Shown here piece by piece: positions 49,633-59,236 of a stretch of DNA of 64,000 nt. Both the position numbers and the translations under genes were made by a program. Source of the stretch: CAYNEI01 sp964396185 (GTDB taxonomy: Archaea > Thermoplasmatota > SW-10-69-26); the NCBI GenBank assembly GCA_964396185.1, contig CAYNEI010000011.1, forward strand, positions 1 through 64,000. Direction: 5' to 3'. The stretch's first letter is position 1; each line of letters begins with the position of its first letter. The notes under the pieces were generated by a model, which was given only the letters and a program-made list of their open reading frames with translations, was not told the DNA's origin and did no database searches.

Positions 49633-52600
49633 GTGGCGCTCTGCGTCCTCGCGGTCTCAAGCACGATCCCGATCGCCTCGTTGAGCAGCGGGGTTTCCGG
49701 CAACGACACGGGCTCCCAGGAGCATACGGTTACAACCCTCGAAGACACCGAAACCGTTGGCCCGTTCGTGGCGGTCCTCCAGGGCCAAGGCTTCTCCCGC
49801 CTGTTCGTCGAACCCCTCTCGGATGGTTCCCTCGCTGAGGAGTTCTACGGCTATTCAGACTCTGAGGCCCATACCGCGACCGGGATCGAGGAATCCGACG
49901 TATCCTCGCTCTTCCTTTGGGAGGACGAGCAGGGAATCAAGCTCGTGGTCCTCCACGATCACGGCTCGGATGGGACCGGGGGCGCGGCCTCGTTCGATTT
50001 CTCCGGTGGACACGAGGGGACATGGACGGTCACCGACGACCATGGGGACTTCCCGGACGGGTCAGCGACCCTTGCCCCCGACTGGAGCTGGGTCGGGGAC
50101 AAGACCGACGGGGGTGTCTACCGCCTCTCAGGAGAGCTCCCATACAACGTCACCATCGATCCGGCCTTCAACGAGGAGGCCGCGCGGGAACCTCTGGATC
50201 CAGGGAGCATCACCTCGTGGCAATTCCTCTCCGGGGACCCGATCGCTCCGGAGGCCATCGCACTGGACATGGAGCGTCCGATCTCCATCGAGATCGAAGA
50301 GTTCGAACCTGCAGGTGGCGAGCAGGTCTCGATCAGCCCCCCCTTCGTCTGGGGCGCTCCAGGGGAAAGTGTGCCGCTCAAGATCAGGGCCGTGAACACG
50401 CTCCTAGAGGCGCGGGAGATCGAACTCGTTCTCAGATCCTCGAACTGGACGCTTACCGAGAACCCGAGTGGCTGGCACTGGTTCGAACCGGGCGAAGCAC
50501 GCGTCTTCAATGCGACCGTCAAGATCCCGGTCGACGCGGAGCGGGGTAACCTCACGGTCGTAACCGCCTTCCTCAACACCGGCACAAGTATTTTCCGAGG
50601 AGCGCCTGCAATGGTTGTCTCCCGGGCCCCCGCCTTCAACATCCTTCCCAGCGCTGTCCTCCCCCGTGATGGATCCGCCAGCCTCAGCGCGCTTGTCTCC
50701 GACCACCAGACGGGCGAGCCACTCGATCCCGGTGAGGTCGAGGTGAAGTTCGATCTTGAACCAGCGGAGGGCCCGATACGCTCAGCCTCCTGTTCCAACG
50801 AGACCTGCTACGACCCGGAGACCCGCGAGTTCCGCGCTGCCCTCCCCCCAGGCGCCCTTGAACAAGGAACCGATCTGACGTTGCGAGCTCAAGCGGTGGC
50901 GCCTGACGGGCGACGCTCCATCGTGGAGGCTGCCTACCGAACCCCTGGTGGACCGGTCCAGGTGGACGGTCACGCCATGACCCCCGAAGGCCTCCCCCTG
51001 TCAGGCCTGGAGCTGCGCCTCCTACAGGACCGGTTCGGCGGCATCGATCCGCTCGAGGTCGACCCTGCCGCCCCGCCCGTCACCACCGGGCAAGACGGTG
51101 CGTACGCGTTCGAGCTCGCCGACTCGAAGGTCTGCGACCCGTGCGTGCTCGCCGTCGTCCAAGGTGACGAACTGGTCGAAACGGAGCCCCTGCCCAGCCT
51201 CGCGCACCGCGAGCGGGTGACCCACGACCTCACCATCGAGGACACGATCCTCGGGCACTTCGGCGACGAGATCGAGGCGCTCCGCAGGACACTGGCCAAT
51301 CTCGCATTCCAGGAGACCGTCGCGGCAGCACAGGTGGTGGACTGCCACTACGGGCTCGTCGCGAAGGCCGCGTCGGTCGACAAGCGGCTGGCCAACCTCG
51401 ACACCTCAGCCGAGCTGGGGATCGCCATCGTGAGCGCAGCGAACCTCCTCTCCACCAGCGAGCAAGTGATGAGAGACGCGAGAGAAGCCAACGAATTGAG
51501 GAATAAACTCGCTTCGCTGGAAGGGATGTCACCTGATGTCCTCCAAACTCGTTTCCAGACCACCGCCGAGCTCCAGGCCGCCATCGACAGGAGCTTTGCA
51601 GGGGCGGGCCAGATCACGGGAAGCGCACTCAGCGAGATCCTCGACCTCGGGGCGGATGCTCTAGATCAACAGCGGATCTCGGAGATCGATGGAGCCCTGA
51701 CGTACACCACGATCGCTCGTGAGCTCGAGGACTTGGTGGACCATCCCCAGAGCGACGTGGACGACGGGTGGCTCCTGCGGGCCAGCCCGCCCATGGACCC
51801 GTTCACCGTTTTCAGCTCTCGCGCCGAATCGCTGCGCACGATGCTGACCGAGGCGACGGAAGGGCAGTCGGTTGAGGCGCGCTGCCAGGATCGCCCTGTG
51901 GACCGCCGCCAGAACGCTGTGCTCAGCAAGCTCGAGGTGAACGCCGCTCGAGAGCTTGCGTTCGGCGCCTTGGGGGACCTCGCGACTGATTCCTTAAGCT
52001 TCCATCTCGACCGGTTCATCGGCAACAGCTCTGTGGAGGTCTCCCCAGAACTCGATGTACGGGCGCTCAGCGATGTCCTCCGGATCATGGGGCAAAAGAT
52101 CAACCGGTACAGCGCTGGAGAGACCAGCCATCGGCTGCATGTTCCGGACTTGCCGTGGCTCGCAGGCGGTCCCAGCGACGGGCACGATCCGATCTTCGAT
52201 CTCCAGGAGCTCTCGGACAATTACGGTCGGTTCAGCGGGCAGGCCCTGGACCGGTTCGAGACGCGCGAGCGGATGGCCTGGCTCGCCACGTTCCTGCGCG
52301 CAGGACCTGCCCTCGGCGGACTGCTCCTTGAGGGTGCCGTCTGCCTGACCGCTCCAGCCGCCCCGTTCCTGGCAGGCGCCGCCTGCTCCCTGCTCATCGG
52401 CTGGGGTGCGAGCTTCTTGGATGGCTCCCTGGATCGCCAGGTCCACCAAGCGCGCCAAGACGTTCGCGAGCCTCTGGAGGCCAGCTTCCTCTCCTCGACG
52501 AACGTCGCCCTCGGCTGGTCTCGCGAGATGGTTGACATCCCGATCCTCTTCCAGAACTACGTCGACACGACACTGGAAAGCGGCTTCACCGGGGGTTTCT

Positions 52601-55197
52601 TCGGCCACGGTCGCAACGTGACGATCGAGTGGGTTGCGCCGGACGGGGCCCAGAGCGGGGCCCCGGTTCCCTCGGGCGAGCGGTCCGCGGAGCTGCCATT
52701 TTCCCCGGGAGGCGTCTCGTTCGGCATGGGCGAGGCAGAGATCACTGTCAAGAACCCCAGCACCATCGAGCGACCGAGCGGGACCCAACCGCTTCCACTG
52801 CATGCAGAGGTCATCACGCAGACCTTGGTCGATGACCGTCCCGAGCTGACCCTGGGCCCCTGCGGGCCAGGCAAGCACGCGCTTGGTACCCCCAGACTTC
52901 AGACGGTGGAGCTGATCGGGGATCCGGATCGGGTCCAGGAGATCCCGCTCCGCTTCCCGCTCATGAGCGCAGCCACGGATGCCTGCACGGGCGGCGTCTT
53001 GGGATCCGATACCTCCAGACCGGTCACCGAGAACCCGGTCCTGTACGAGATCCGGATCGATGACCGCGTGTGGCTTGGGAGCTTCGTCGTCGAGACGAGG
53101 ATGCAGCAGAACCCGTTGGTCCTGGCCCCTGCGACCATCGATGGGGTGGCCAACGGTGGCCAGATAGGAACACTCGCCCCGACCGACGAGCTCTTCGCAT
53201 CTGCAACCCTCACCGCCATGGAGCCACTCCACACGATGACGTACACTGCAGCCGCCGACGCCAAGGACGTCATCCTCTCCTTGGTCGCCCCCTCGACGGG
53301 TGAGGTGAGCTTCACCGTGGTCGACGACGAGGGCCGTAGGGCCGGCCACCTGCCCTCCGTTGGCCGGATGGTGACCGAGTTCCCAGCGGTGGTGCGCCAG
53401 ACGGGCCCCAACAACTACGACGTGCAGATCCCGGATGCCGCGGGCCGGTCGTTCGAGGTTCGCACCGAGCTACGGGCAGCTCGCGGAGCCGAGATCCCCA
53501 CCGCCCTCCATGCCCGGGAGACCCCGATCCAGGATGGCCGCCCCGGTCTCGTCGCCCCACCCGAGATCCCCGCACAGCCCAACGCGACCGAGATCCACGT
53601 GACGCTCGTCGCGCTCGAGACGGGGCGAGCAGAGGCCCTGGAGAACGTGACCGCCCGGATCGAGCTCTCGCCGGATGGGCCGTTCGAGCTCGCCGGCCCA
53701 GGCGAGATCCCTCTTGCTAAGCTTCCACCCGCCGGAGCTCGGCAGGTCACCATCGGTCTACTCCCCACAGATCCCGGCCTTGTCCCAGAGGGACGCTACC
53801 CGTTGACGGTATCACTCAAGGCCGAGACCGCCTCGGGCGAGCCCCGGGCCACCAACCGGACCATGACCGTCGTGCTCGATGGGACCGGGCCGATCACCAC
53901 GATCACCGGCATGGGCCTCGTAGAGAACCCGAACGGGCGCTTCCTTACGCCTGAAGGGACGTTCCGGGTGGATGCGGCAGACGAGACCACCGGCGTCGCT
54001 GCATCCTACTACCAGATCGACGACGGTCCCGTTCAGAGCGCCACCGGCCCGATCCACATCGAGGGCCCTGAAGGCACCCACACGTTGACGGCGTGGTCCA
54101 TCGACCACGCTGGGAACCCGGGGCCCGTGGACACGCTCGCCTTCCAGACCGACAGGACAGCGCCCTCGATCCTGCACCTGTCTGGCTTCCGTGGGCCTCC
54201 GGGGCCCGGTGCGATCGCACACGACGATACCGTAGTGGCGGGTGACGGTGATCTCGATGGCTACCCTGACGTGGTCGAGCAGCTCAGCATCCGGGACCGC
54301 CTGGATCCTCTCAGTCGGCCGGATACCCGGGATGTGGCCCGGAACGGGGACTTCCGGGATGGGCTCGACGGTTGGTTCGTCAGCGGTGGGCTCGCGGTGG
54401 ATGCCCTGGACGAGGAGAGCCCGCTTCCGCTCCATCCAGGTTCGCCCGGCGGTAGCCGCGGTGTCCTCGCGCTAGGTGGACCGGGTGGCAACCTGACCCA
54501 GCCCTACCCGGGGGGCCCGGCAGGCTTCGCAGGGGTCACTCTGGATGCCCACGGGAGTTGGCCGAACGCTTCGGTCCTCGTGACGGCCGATCTCATCGAC
54601 GCGAACGGTACCTCGCGTTCCCTGGAGGCGAGCAAGCAGCTGCCTGAGCGCCTTTGGGTGCGGCTGCACCTGGGCCTGGCCGACTTCCTAGATGAAGGGG
54701 CGCTGAGCTCAGGGGAAGCCCCTAGGCACCTGCTCGACAGCCAGCTGGTCTCGATCGCGATCTCCATGGATCCGGGGCACCGGTCACTCAGGGAACTCGC
54801 CCCGGGGACCGAAGCGCCGGGTAGCCAAGGGGCCGTGCGGATCGACGATGTGCGCGTCTGGGTGGCCGAACCCGAGGGGAGTGGCGAGGGTGAGGCACGG
54901 CCGGTCGCCCCCCGCCCCCTGGATCCCGAGACACCACACACTGTTCTCTCAGGTCAGCCGACCCTCGAGTTCATCGCCAAAGACCCAGAGCTCTCTGGGG
55001 CAGGGTCCTCGTTCTCCACATACGAGTTCCTGCTCGACGGCGAGCCTGCTCCCGGCAGCTCGCGGGGCTTCGGGCGGTGGACGCTGGACCTGAGAGACCA
55101 GGAGCCTGGGTTGCATACCCTGACGGTGCAGGCTACGGACGCAGCGGGGAACCGCGCCATCCGCAGCCTCGATTTCCTGGTTCCGTCCCAGCCATGA
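49633..55197 (+). CDS. Giant exported protein with Ig-like C-terminus, 1854 aa
   Basis: Begins VALCVLAVSSTIPIASLSS, a short signal-like stretch; the true start may be slightly upstream without a clear ATG/GTG. Residues 1-535 are beta-rich; about 540-980 are helical with a hydrophobic patch (VCLTAPAAPFLAGAACSLLI, about 905-925); the rest is beta-rich. OmpL47/Ig-like repeats occur near 1446 (YYQIDDGPVQSATGP then GTHTLTAWSIDHAGN) and at the C-terminus (GLHTLTVQATDAAGN). No enzymatic motif, lipobox or C-terminal anchor. Probably a secreted or surface-layer-associated structural protein; not recognised. Confidence 0.8.
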   Translation: MALCVLAVSSTIPIASLSSGVSGNDTGSQEHTVTTLEDTETVGPFVAVLQGQGFSRLFVEPLSDGSLAEEFYGYSDSEAHTATGIEESDVSSLFLWEDEQGIKLVVLHDHGSDGTGGAASFDFSGGHEGTWTVTDDHGDFPDGSATLAPDWSWVGDKTDGGVYRLSGELPYNVTIDPAFNEEAAREPLDPGSITSWQFLSGDPIAPEAIALDMERPISIEIEEFEPAGGEQVSISPPFVWGAPGESVPLKIRAVNTLLEAREIELVLRSSNWTLTENPSGWHWFEPGEARVFNATVKIPVDAERGNLTVVTAFLNTGTSIFRGAPAMVVSRAPAFNILPSAVLPRDGSASLSALVSDHQTGEPLDPGEVEVKFDLEPAEGPIRSASCSNETCYDPETREFRAALPPGALEQGTDLTLRAQAVAPDGRRSIVEAAYRTPGGPVQVDGHAMTPEGLPLSGLELRLLQDRFGGIDPLEVDPAAPPVTTGQDGAYAFELADSKVCDPCVLAVVQGDELVETEPLPSLAHRERVTHDLTIEDTILGHFGDEIEALRRTLANLAFQETVAAAQVVDCHYGLVAKAASVDKRLANLDTSAELGIAIVSAANLLSTSEQVMRDAREANELRNKLASLEGMSPDVLQTRFQTTAELQAAIDRSFAGAGQITGSALSEILDLGADALDQQRISEIDGALTYTTIARELEDLVDHPQSDVDDGWLLRASPPMDPFTVFSSRAESLRTMLTEATEGQSVEARCQDRPVDRRQNAVLSKLEVNAARELAFGALGDLATDSLSFHLDRFIGNSSVEVSPELDVRALSDVLRIMGQKINRYSAGETSHRLHVPDLPWLAGGPSDGHDPIFDLQELSDNYGRFSGQALDRFETRERMAWLATFLRAGPALGGLLLEGAVCLTAPAAPFLAGAACSLLIGWGASFLDGSLDRQVHQARQDVREPLEASFLSSTNVALGWSREMVDIPILFQNYVDTTLESGFTGGFFGHGRNVTIEWVAPDGAQSGAPVPSGERSAELPFSPGGVSFGMGEAEITVKNPSTIERPSGTQPLPLHAEVITQTLVDDRPELTLGPCGPGKHALGTPRLQTVELIGDPDRVQEIPLRFPLMSAATDACTGGVLGSDTSRPVTENPVLYEIRIDDRVWLGSFVVETRMQQNPLVLAPATIDGVANGGQIGTLAPTDELFASATLTAMEPLHTMTYTAAADAKDVILSLVAPSTGEVSFTVVDDEGRRAGHLPSVGRMVTEFPAVVRQTGPNNYDVQIPDAAGRSFEVRTELRAARGAEIPTALHARETPIQDGRPGLVAPPEIPAQPNATEIHVTLVALETGRAEALENVTARIELSPDGPFELAGPGEIPLAKLPPAGARQVTIGLLPTDPGLVPEGRYPLTVSLKAETASGEPRATNRTMTVVLDGTGPITTITGMGLVENPNGRFLTPEGTFRVDAADETTGVAASYYQIDDGPVQSATGPIHIEGPEGTHTLTAWSIDHAGNPGPVDTLAFQTDRTAPSILHLSGFRGPPGPGAIAHDDTVVAGDGDLDGYPDVVEQLSIRDRLDPLSRPDTRDVARNGDFRDGLDGWFVSGGLAVDALDEESPLPLHPGSPGGSRGVLALGGPGGNLTQPYPGGPAGFAGVTLDAHGSWPNASVLVTADLIDANGTSRSLEASKQLPERLWVRLHLGLADFLDEGALSSGEAPRHLLDSQLVSIAISMDPGHRSLRELAPGTEAPGSQGAVRIDDVRVWVAEPEGSGEGEARPVAPRPLDPETPHTVLSGQPTLEFIAKDPELSGAGSSFSTYEFLLDGEPAPGSSRGFGRWTLDLRDQEPGLHTLTVQATDAAGNRAIRSLDFLVPSQP

Positions 55198-55343
55198 CCC
55201 AACCCAGCCAGCCTCCACCCAACCCCCTCAACCCCCACATCGGCGAAATGGTTAAATGCGGGCATGGATACAGGTTGCTTCGCTAAGTGCGGGGGAGCCG
55301 ATGGCAGCCAGCCAGAGCTCACCACCACACGGAGAGGAACCAC

Positions 55344-56207
55344 GTGATCCACCTCGGTCCCGCCGGCGTCCCGCTGTCCTGCAAGGGTCGAACCCTCAAC
55401 GACGGCGTCAAGTTCGTGCACGAGCTCGGCCTCAACGCCATGGAGGTCCAGTTCTCGCGAGGCATCCGCATCGAGGAGGAGTACGCCGAGGAGGTGGGGC
55501 AAACCGCCAAGGAGCTCGACATCCAGCTCTCGGTCCACAGCCCCTACTACACCAACCTCGGCTCGGACGACGAGGAGGTCGTGGCCAGCTCCGTGGACAA
55601 GATCATCATGAGCGGCCACATGGCCGACGTCATGGGGGCCAACGTGGTGGTCTGCCACCCCGGCTTCTACACCTCGCTCGACAAGGCCGAGACCCGGGAG
55701 AAGATCTTCGAGAACGCCACCATGGCCCGGGACTTCTTCCACGACTCGAACTACCAGGTCGACCTCGGCCTGGAGGTCATGGGCAAACAGCAGACCTTCG
55801 GTACGCTCGAGGAGATCATCGACCTGTGCGACGAGATCGGCGAGGGCATCATCCCCGTCATCGATTTCGCCCACATCCACGCGCGCTCCAACGGCGGCCT
55901 CAAGACGCGCGAGGACTTCGAGGACGTCTTCGAGACCGTGGACCGGCTCGGCCTGGACAAGTACTACACGTACTTCACCGGCGTCAAGTACGCGCAGAAC
56001 AACGAGCTCTCCCACATCCCCATCAAGAAGAGCGATCTCGACTTCGACCTGCTCGGCGAGGTCGTGCTCGAAAGCGGCTACGACATCACGATCATCTCGG
56101 TCAGCCCCATCGTGGAGCACGACGCGGTCCACATGAAGATCAAGCTCGAGCGCCTGCTGGACAAGGTCGAACGGGCCGAGTCCTTCGCCGCCGTGGCTGG
56201 CTCCTGA
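55344..56207 (+). CDS. Endonuclease IV-like TIM-barrel protein
   Basis: 287 aa of the AP-endonuclease family 2, metal-dependent enzymes incising DNA at abasic sites. Zinc-ligand regions are visible: VHSPYYTN, VVCHPGFYT, LEVMGKQQTFG (Glu), PVIDFAHIHAR (Asp, His) and the C-terminal KYAQNNELSH. Slightly variant from bacterial Nfo, so a different TIM-barrel isomerase role cannot be fully excluded. GTG start at 55344 after ggagagg; TATA-like ggttaaat at 55247-55254 implies a leader of about 65 nt. Confidence 0.85.
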   Translation: MIHLGPAGVPLSCKGRTLNDGVKFVHELGLNAMEVQFSRGIRIEEEYAEEVGQTAKELDIQLSVHSPYYTNLGSDDEEVVASSVDKIIMSGHMADVMGANVVVCHPGFYTSLDKAETREKIFENATMARDFFHDSNYQVDLGLEVMGKQQTFGTLEEIIDLCDEIGEGIIPVIDFAHIHARSNGGLKTREDFEDVFETVDRLGLDKYYTYFTGVKYAQNNELSHIPIKKSDLDFDLLGEVVLESGYDITIISVSPIVEHDAVHMKIKLERLLDKVERAESFAAVAGS

Positions 56208-56219
56208 GGAGGCATCGGG

Positions 56220-56789
56220 TTGGATCGGCTAGATGGGCTGGATCGGTTCGACGCCGCAGGCGACCTGCTCCTCGACGAGGCGCGAGAGAGCCTCAAGCGC
56301 GTCGACCGCTCGGCCATCGCACAGCTCATCGACGACCTGCAGGCAGCCCGCCACGTGGTCATCTTCGGCCGCGGACGATCGGGCATGATGGCCCGCGCCT
56401 TCGCCATCCGCCTGGGCCACCTGGGCTTCAACACCTACTTCGTAGGCGAGACGAGCACCCCCCCGGTGCGGGACGAGGACCTGGTGCTCCTGGTCAGCGG
56501 CTCCGGCGAGACGTTCTCGGTCACCCTGACAGCGCAGATCGCCAAGGACCTGGACGCTCGCGTGGCCTGCGTGACCGAGTCCCCGGAGAGTGCCCTGGCC
56601 GAGATCTGTGATCTGACCATCCTGCTCCCGGTCAACGCGGCCACCCAGCGCTCGACCGAGCTGGCTCCCCTCGGCACGCGCTTCGAGGCCGCCGCCAACC
56701 TGCTCTTCGACGGCGTGGTGGCTGAGCTGATGTCCGTGCTCGGGGAGGACGAGGCCTCCATGGCGAGCCGGCACGCCACGCTGGAGTGA
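56220..56789 (+). CDS. hxlB: 6-phospho-3-hexuloisomerase (SIS domain)
   Basis: 189 aa; SIS-domain sugar-phosphate isomerase converting hexulose 6-phosphate to fructose 6-phosphate, part of the ribulose-monophosphate pathway that many archaea use for pentose synthesis. FGRGRSGMMARAFAIRLGHL and LVSGSGETFSV are the family hallmarks. TTG start at 56220 with ggagg about 7 nt upstream. Located 12 bp after the endonuclease IV-like gene, so co-transcribed. The partner hexulose-phosphate synthase is not in the window. Confidence 0.88.
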   Translation: MDRLDGLDRFDAAGDLLLDEARESLKRVDRSAIAQLIDDLQAARHVVIFGRGRSGMMARAFAIRLGHLGFNTYFVGETSTPPVRDEDLVLLVSGSGETFSVTLTAQIAKDLDARVACVTESPESALAEICDLTILLPVNAATQRSTELAPLGTRFEAAANLLFDGVVAELMSVLGEDEASMASRHATLE

Positions 56790-56837
56790 GCAAGAAACGT
56801 TAAAGAGGGCGTGCTCGTTGGCTAGTCTCCCCAGGGG

Positions 56838-57461
56838 ATGCTGATGGTGAACAGAGTCGATGGAGTGATCCTAGGAGTAGGCGTCGTCGTGCTAGCGGCC
56901 TCGATCATCGGGGTCGTCCTCTACGAGGAGGAAGGCGCCGTCGAGTTCGCCGTCTCCTGGGAAGAGGGCGAGGCCACCGCGCTCGCTGAGCTCACCGACG
57001 GCGGTGGACCCGGCACCTACGAGCTCACGACCACTCTCAACGAGAGCATGCTCGCCCGCGCGATCTTCACCGTCGACGTGACCGCCAACGGTCGCCAGGT
57101 CAACGACGACACGGTCACGGTCACCGTCGAGGGCCCCAACGGCTCGTCGGCCGACTGCGACTTCACGATCACAGCCACGCCCACCGCCGAGTCCGGCGCT
57201 GGCAGCTGCGAGGCCGACGCGCTCTTCCAGGAGCCCCCAGCGGGTCTCAGCGTCCAGGCCTCCAACCAGACGGATGCCGAACAGGCGGCCCTCGATCAGA
57301 CCGCCATGCCAGGCGAGGGCGAGTGGACCATCACCGTCCAGATCAGCGGCGGCCAAGAGGTCGCGGATCCAAGCTACGCCATCTCTGTCACGCCTAGCGT
57401 GGTCCACTACGAGCCTAGCGCCACTCTGCCCGGAGAGGGCTTCGGGCGCGGCGCCGGGTGA
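56838..57461 (+). CDS. Membrane-anchored exported protein, 207 aa
   Basis: One N-terminal TM helix (GVILGVGVVVLAASIIGVVLY) followed by an Asp/Glu/Thr-rich exported domain of beta type (TYELTTTLNESMLARAIFTV) with two Cys (ADCDFTI, GSCEADA) likely in a disulfide. No known family. cgttaaag (56799-56806) is spaced for a start near the ATG at 56838 (or 56844). Archaea commonly carry small anchored extracellular proteins of this design; role unknown. Confidence 0.75.
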   Translation: MLMVNRVDGVILGVGVVVLAASIIGVVLYEEEGAVEFAVSWEEGEATALAELTDGGGPGTYELTTTLNESMLARAIFTVDVTANGRQVNDDTVTVTVEGPNGSSADCDFTITATPTAESGAGSCEADALFQEPPAGLSVQASNQTDAEQAALDQTAMPGEGEWTITVQISGGQEVADPSYAISVTPSVVHYEPSATLPGEGFGRGAG

Positions 57462-57559
57462 CCCGCGCGATCCCGACGCGGCCGCTGTAACGCGATCCGA
57501 GCCCCTGAGGCCCTTGCCTCGGGGCGAAGCTCTTTGAACCCGTCCAGGGGTGCTCACGC

Positions 57560-58954
57560 GTGGAGCTCCGGCGCGATTTGGGACCGATCGCAGCCACCAG
57601 CGTCGTGGTCGGCTCCATGATCGGCTCGGGCATCTTCTTCGGCCCGCAGATCGTCGCCTGGGAGTTCTTCCGCCGAGGCATCGAGCCGTCGGCCTTGCTC
57701 ATCCTCGGCGTCTGGGTCGTGGCCGGCTTCCTGGTGCTGCTCGGCGCGCTCACGTTCGCCGAGCTGGCAGCCGCCTACCCGGAGTCCGGTGGCCAGTACG
57801 CCTACATCCGGGAGGCCTACGGCAACGGGCTGGCCTTCCTGCAGGGCTGGTCGAGCTTCTTCATCGGGAAAGCAGCATCCGTGAGCGCGCTGGCCCTGGC
57901 CTTCGGCTCGCTTCTAAGTGAGGTGGAGGGCGGGGCGTACATCGGCGGCGGGCTCGACGTCACCCTCGTGGGCATCGCGCTCATCGTCTTCCTCACCGGC
58001 GTCAACTACGTCGGCGTCAAGTTCGGCGGCTGGGTCCAGACCATCACCACGGCCATCAAGGTGGCCGCCCTGGTGGTGCTCGGCGTGGCCGCCTTCTTCT
58101 GGGCCGCCGACGGTGTCTCGATCCCAGCCGAGGCGGTCACGGGCTCCGGGAGCCTCATGGTGGCCTTCGGTGTCGCCCTGGTCCCTGCGCTGTGGGCCTA
58201 CGACGGCTGGTACAACTCGACCCAGGTGGCCGAGGAGATCCAGGACCCGGACCGCAACCTACCCATCTCGCTCATCGCTGGGACGCTGGCCGTCATCGTG
58301 GTCTACTTCCTGGCCAACCTGGCCTACGTCCAGGTGCTCGGCGGCGACGGCCTGGCCGGCATCCAACAGCGCCTGGGCGCGGATGTGAGCGCAGCCGAGT
58401 CGCCGGCCGGCGTCACGGCCCGCATCATCGGCGGGGACGTGCTGGCCAACGTGATCCTAGCAGGCGTGCTGGTGAGCATCTTCGGCACGTGCAACGCGGT
58501 CATCCTCACCGGGCCACGCATCCCCTTCGCCATGGGCCGTGATGGCATCTTCTTCGAGGCGTTCACCAGCGTCCACGAGGAGTTCGCCACGCCCACCACG
58601 GCCCTGGTCGTCCAGGGTGTCTGGTCGATCCTGCTCGTCTTCTTCTTCGGCACCTTCGAGAACCTCATCGAGCTGGTCATCTTCGCCACATGGCTCTGGG
58701 TGGGCCTGGCCGGGCTAGCCGTGATGAAGCTACGCACCGACCAACCGGACCTCCCACGCCCCTACCGGGTCCCCCTCTACCCTTGGGTCCCGATCCTCTT
58801 CGTCATCCTCTCCTTCGCCTTCACCGCCAACCTCGTGCTCGACGACCCCATCGGCAGCCTCTACGGGACGCTGATCATCCTGGCCGGCCTGCCGGTCTAC
58901 CTCGGCCTGCGCTCCCACCGCCGGGCGCATCCGCTGGAGGAAGAGGACTCCTGA
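57560..58954 (+). CDS. APC-family amino-acid permease
   Basis: 464 aa, about 12 TM helices. GSMIGSGIFFGP in TM1 is the APC-family substrate-binding motif; PESGGQYAYIREAYG, GPRIPFAMGRDGIFF and PRPYRVPLYPW are typical of LAT-like amino-acid transporters. Substrate not predictable. GTG start at 57560; ctctttgaac (about 57527-57536) gives the leaderless spacing. No partner subunit. Confidence 0.9.
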   Translation: MELRRDLGPIAATSVVVGSMIGSGIFFGPQIVAWEFFRRGIEPSALLILGVWVVAGFLVLLGALTFAELAAAYPESGGQYAYIREAYGNGLAFLQGWSSFFIGKAASVSALALAFGSLLSEVEGGAYIGGGLDVTLVGIALIVFLTGVNYVGVKFGGWVQTITTAIKVAALVVLGVAAFFWAADGVSIPAEAVTGSGSLMVAFGVALVPALWAYDGWYNSTQVAEEIQDPDRNLPISLIAGTLAVIVVYFLANLAYVQVLGGDGLAGIQQRLGADVSAAESPAGVTARIIGGDVLANVILAGVLVSIFGTCNAVILTGPRIPFAMGRDGIFFEAFTSVHEEFATPTTALVVQGVWSILLVFFFGTFENLIELVIFATWLWVGLAGLAVMKLRTDQPDLPRPYRVPLYPWVPILFVILSFAFTANLVLDDPIGSLYGTLIILAGLPVYLGLRSHRRAHPLEEEDS

Positions 58955-59236
58955 GATGACGACGGCCGATCACAGAGTGCTCGAAGGTCCACCAAGGACA
59001 CGAAGACCAGAGGAAGAGGGCCCGGTGGAACGCCAAGGAGACAGCGGGCAGCAGGCTCTTCGGACGCCAGCGGAAGCAAGCCGCCTCGTCTGTTGACCCG
59101 GCCCCCCCGCCGAGTAGCCGGACACGTTCGTTCCCCTCCGTGCCCTTCGAGCTTCTTCGAGCCCTTCGTGATCTAGGTCGTCCGTCCCCGCCCCCAACCT
59201 CAACCGTTTTGAACGGGTCCACCCTCTGGCGTCTTG
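58955..59236. repeat. Intergenic region with dispersed cacgaaggg-type repeats
   Basis: No gene supported. Two fragments of the dispersed repeat occur in opposite orientation: ccaccaaggacacgaagacc (58988-59007) and, near 59137-59172, cgtgcccttcgagcttcttc continuing into cgagcccttcgtg. The region ends with ccgttttgaac (about 59203-59213), the likely promoter of tyrS. Confidence 0.5.

Noticed and set aside
48053..49660. Long minus-strand ORFs opposite the FG-GAP lipoproteins
   Set aside because: Gly/Val/Cys-rich antisense frames that exist because of the C-rich composition of the coding strand.
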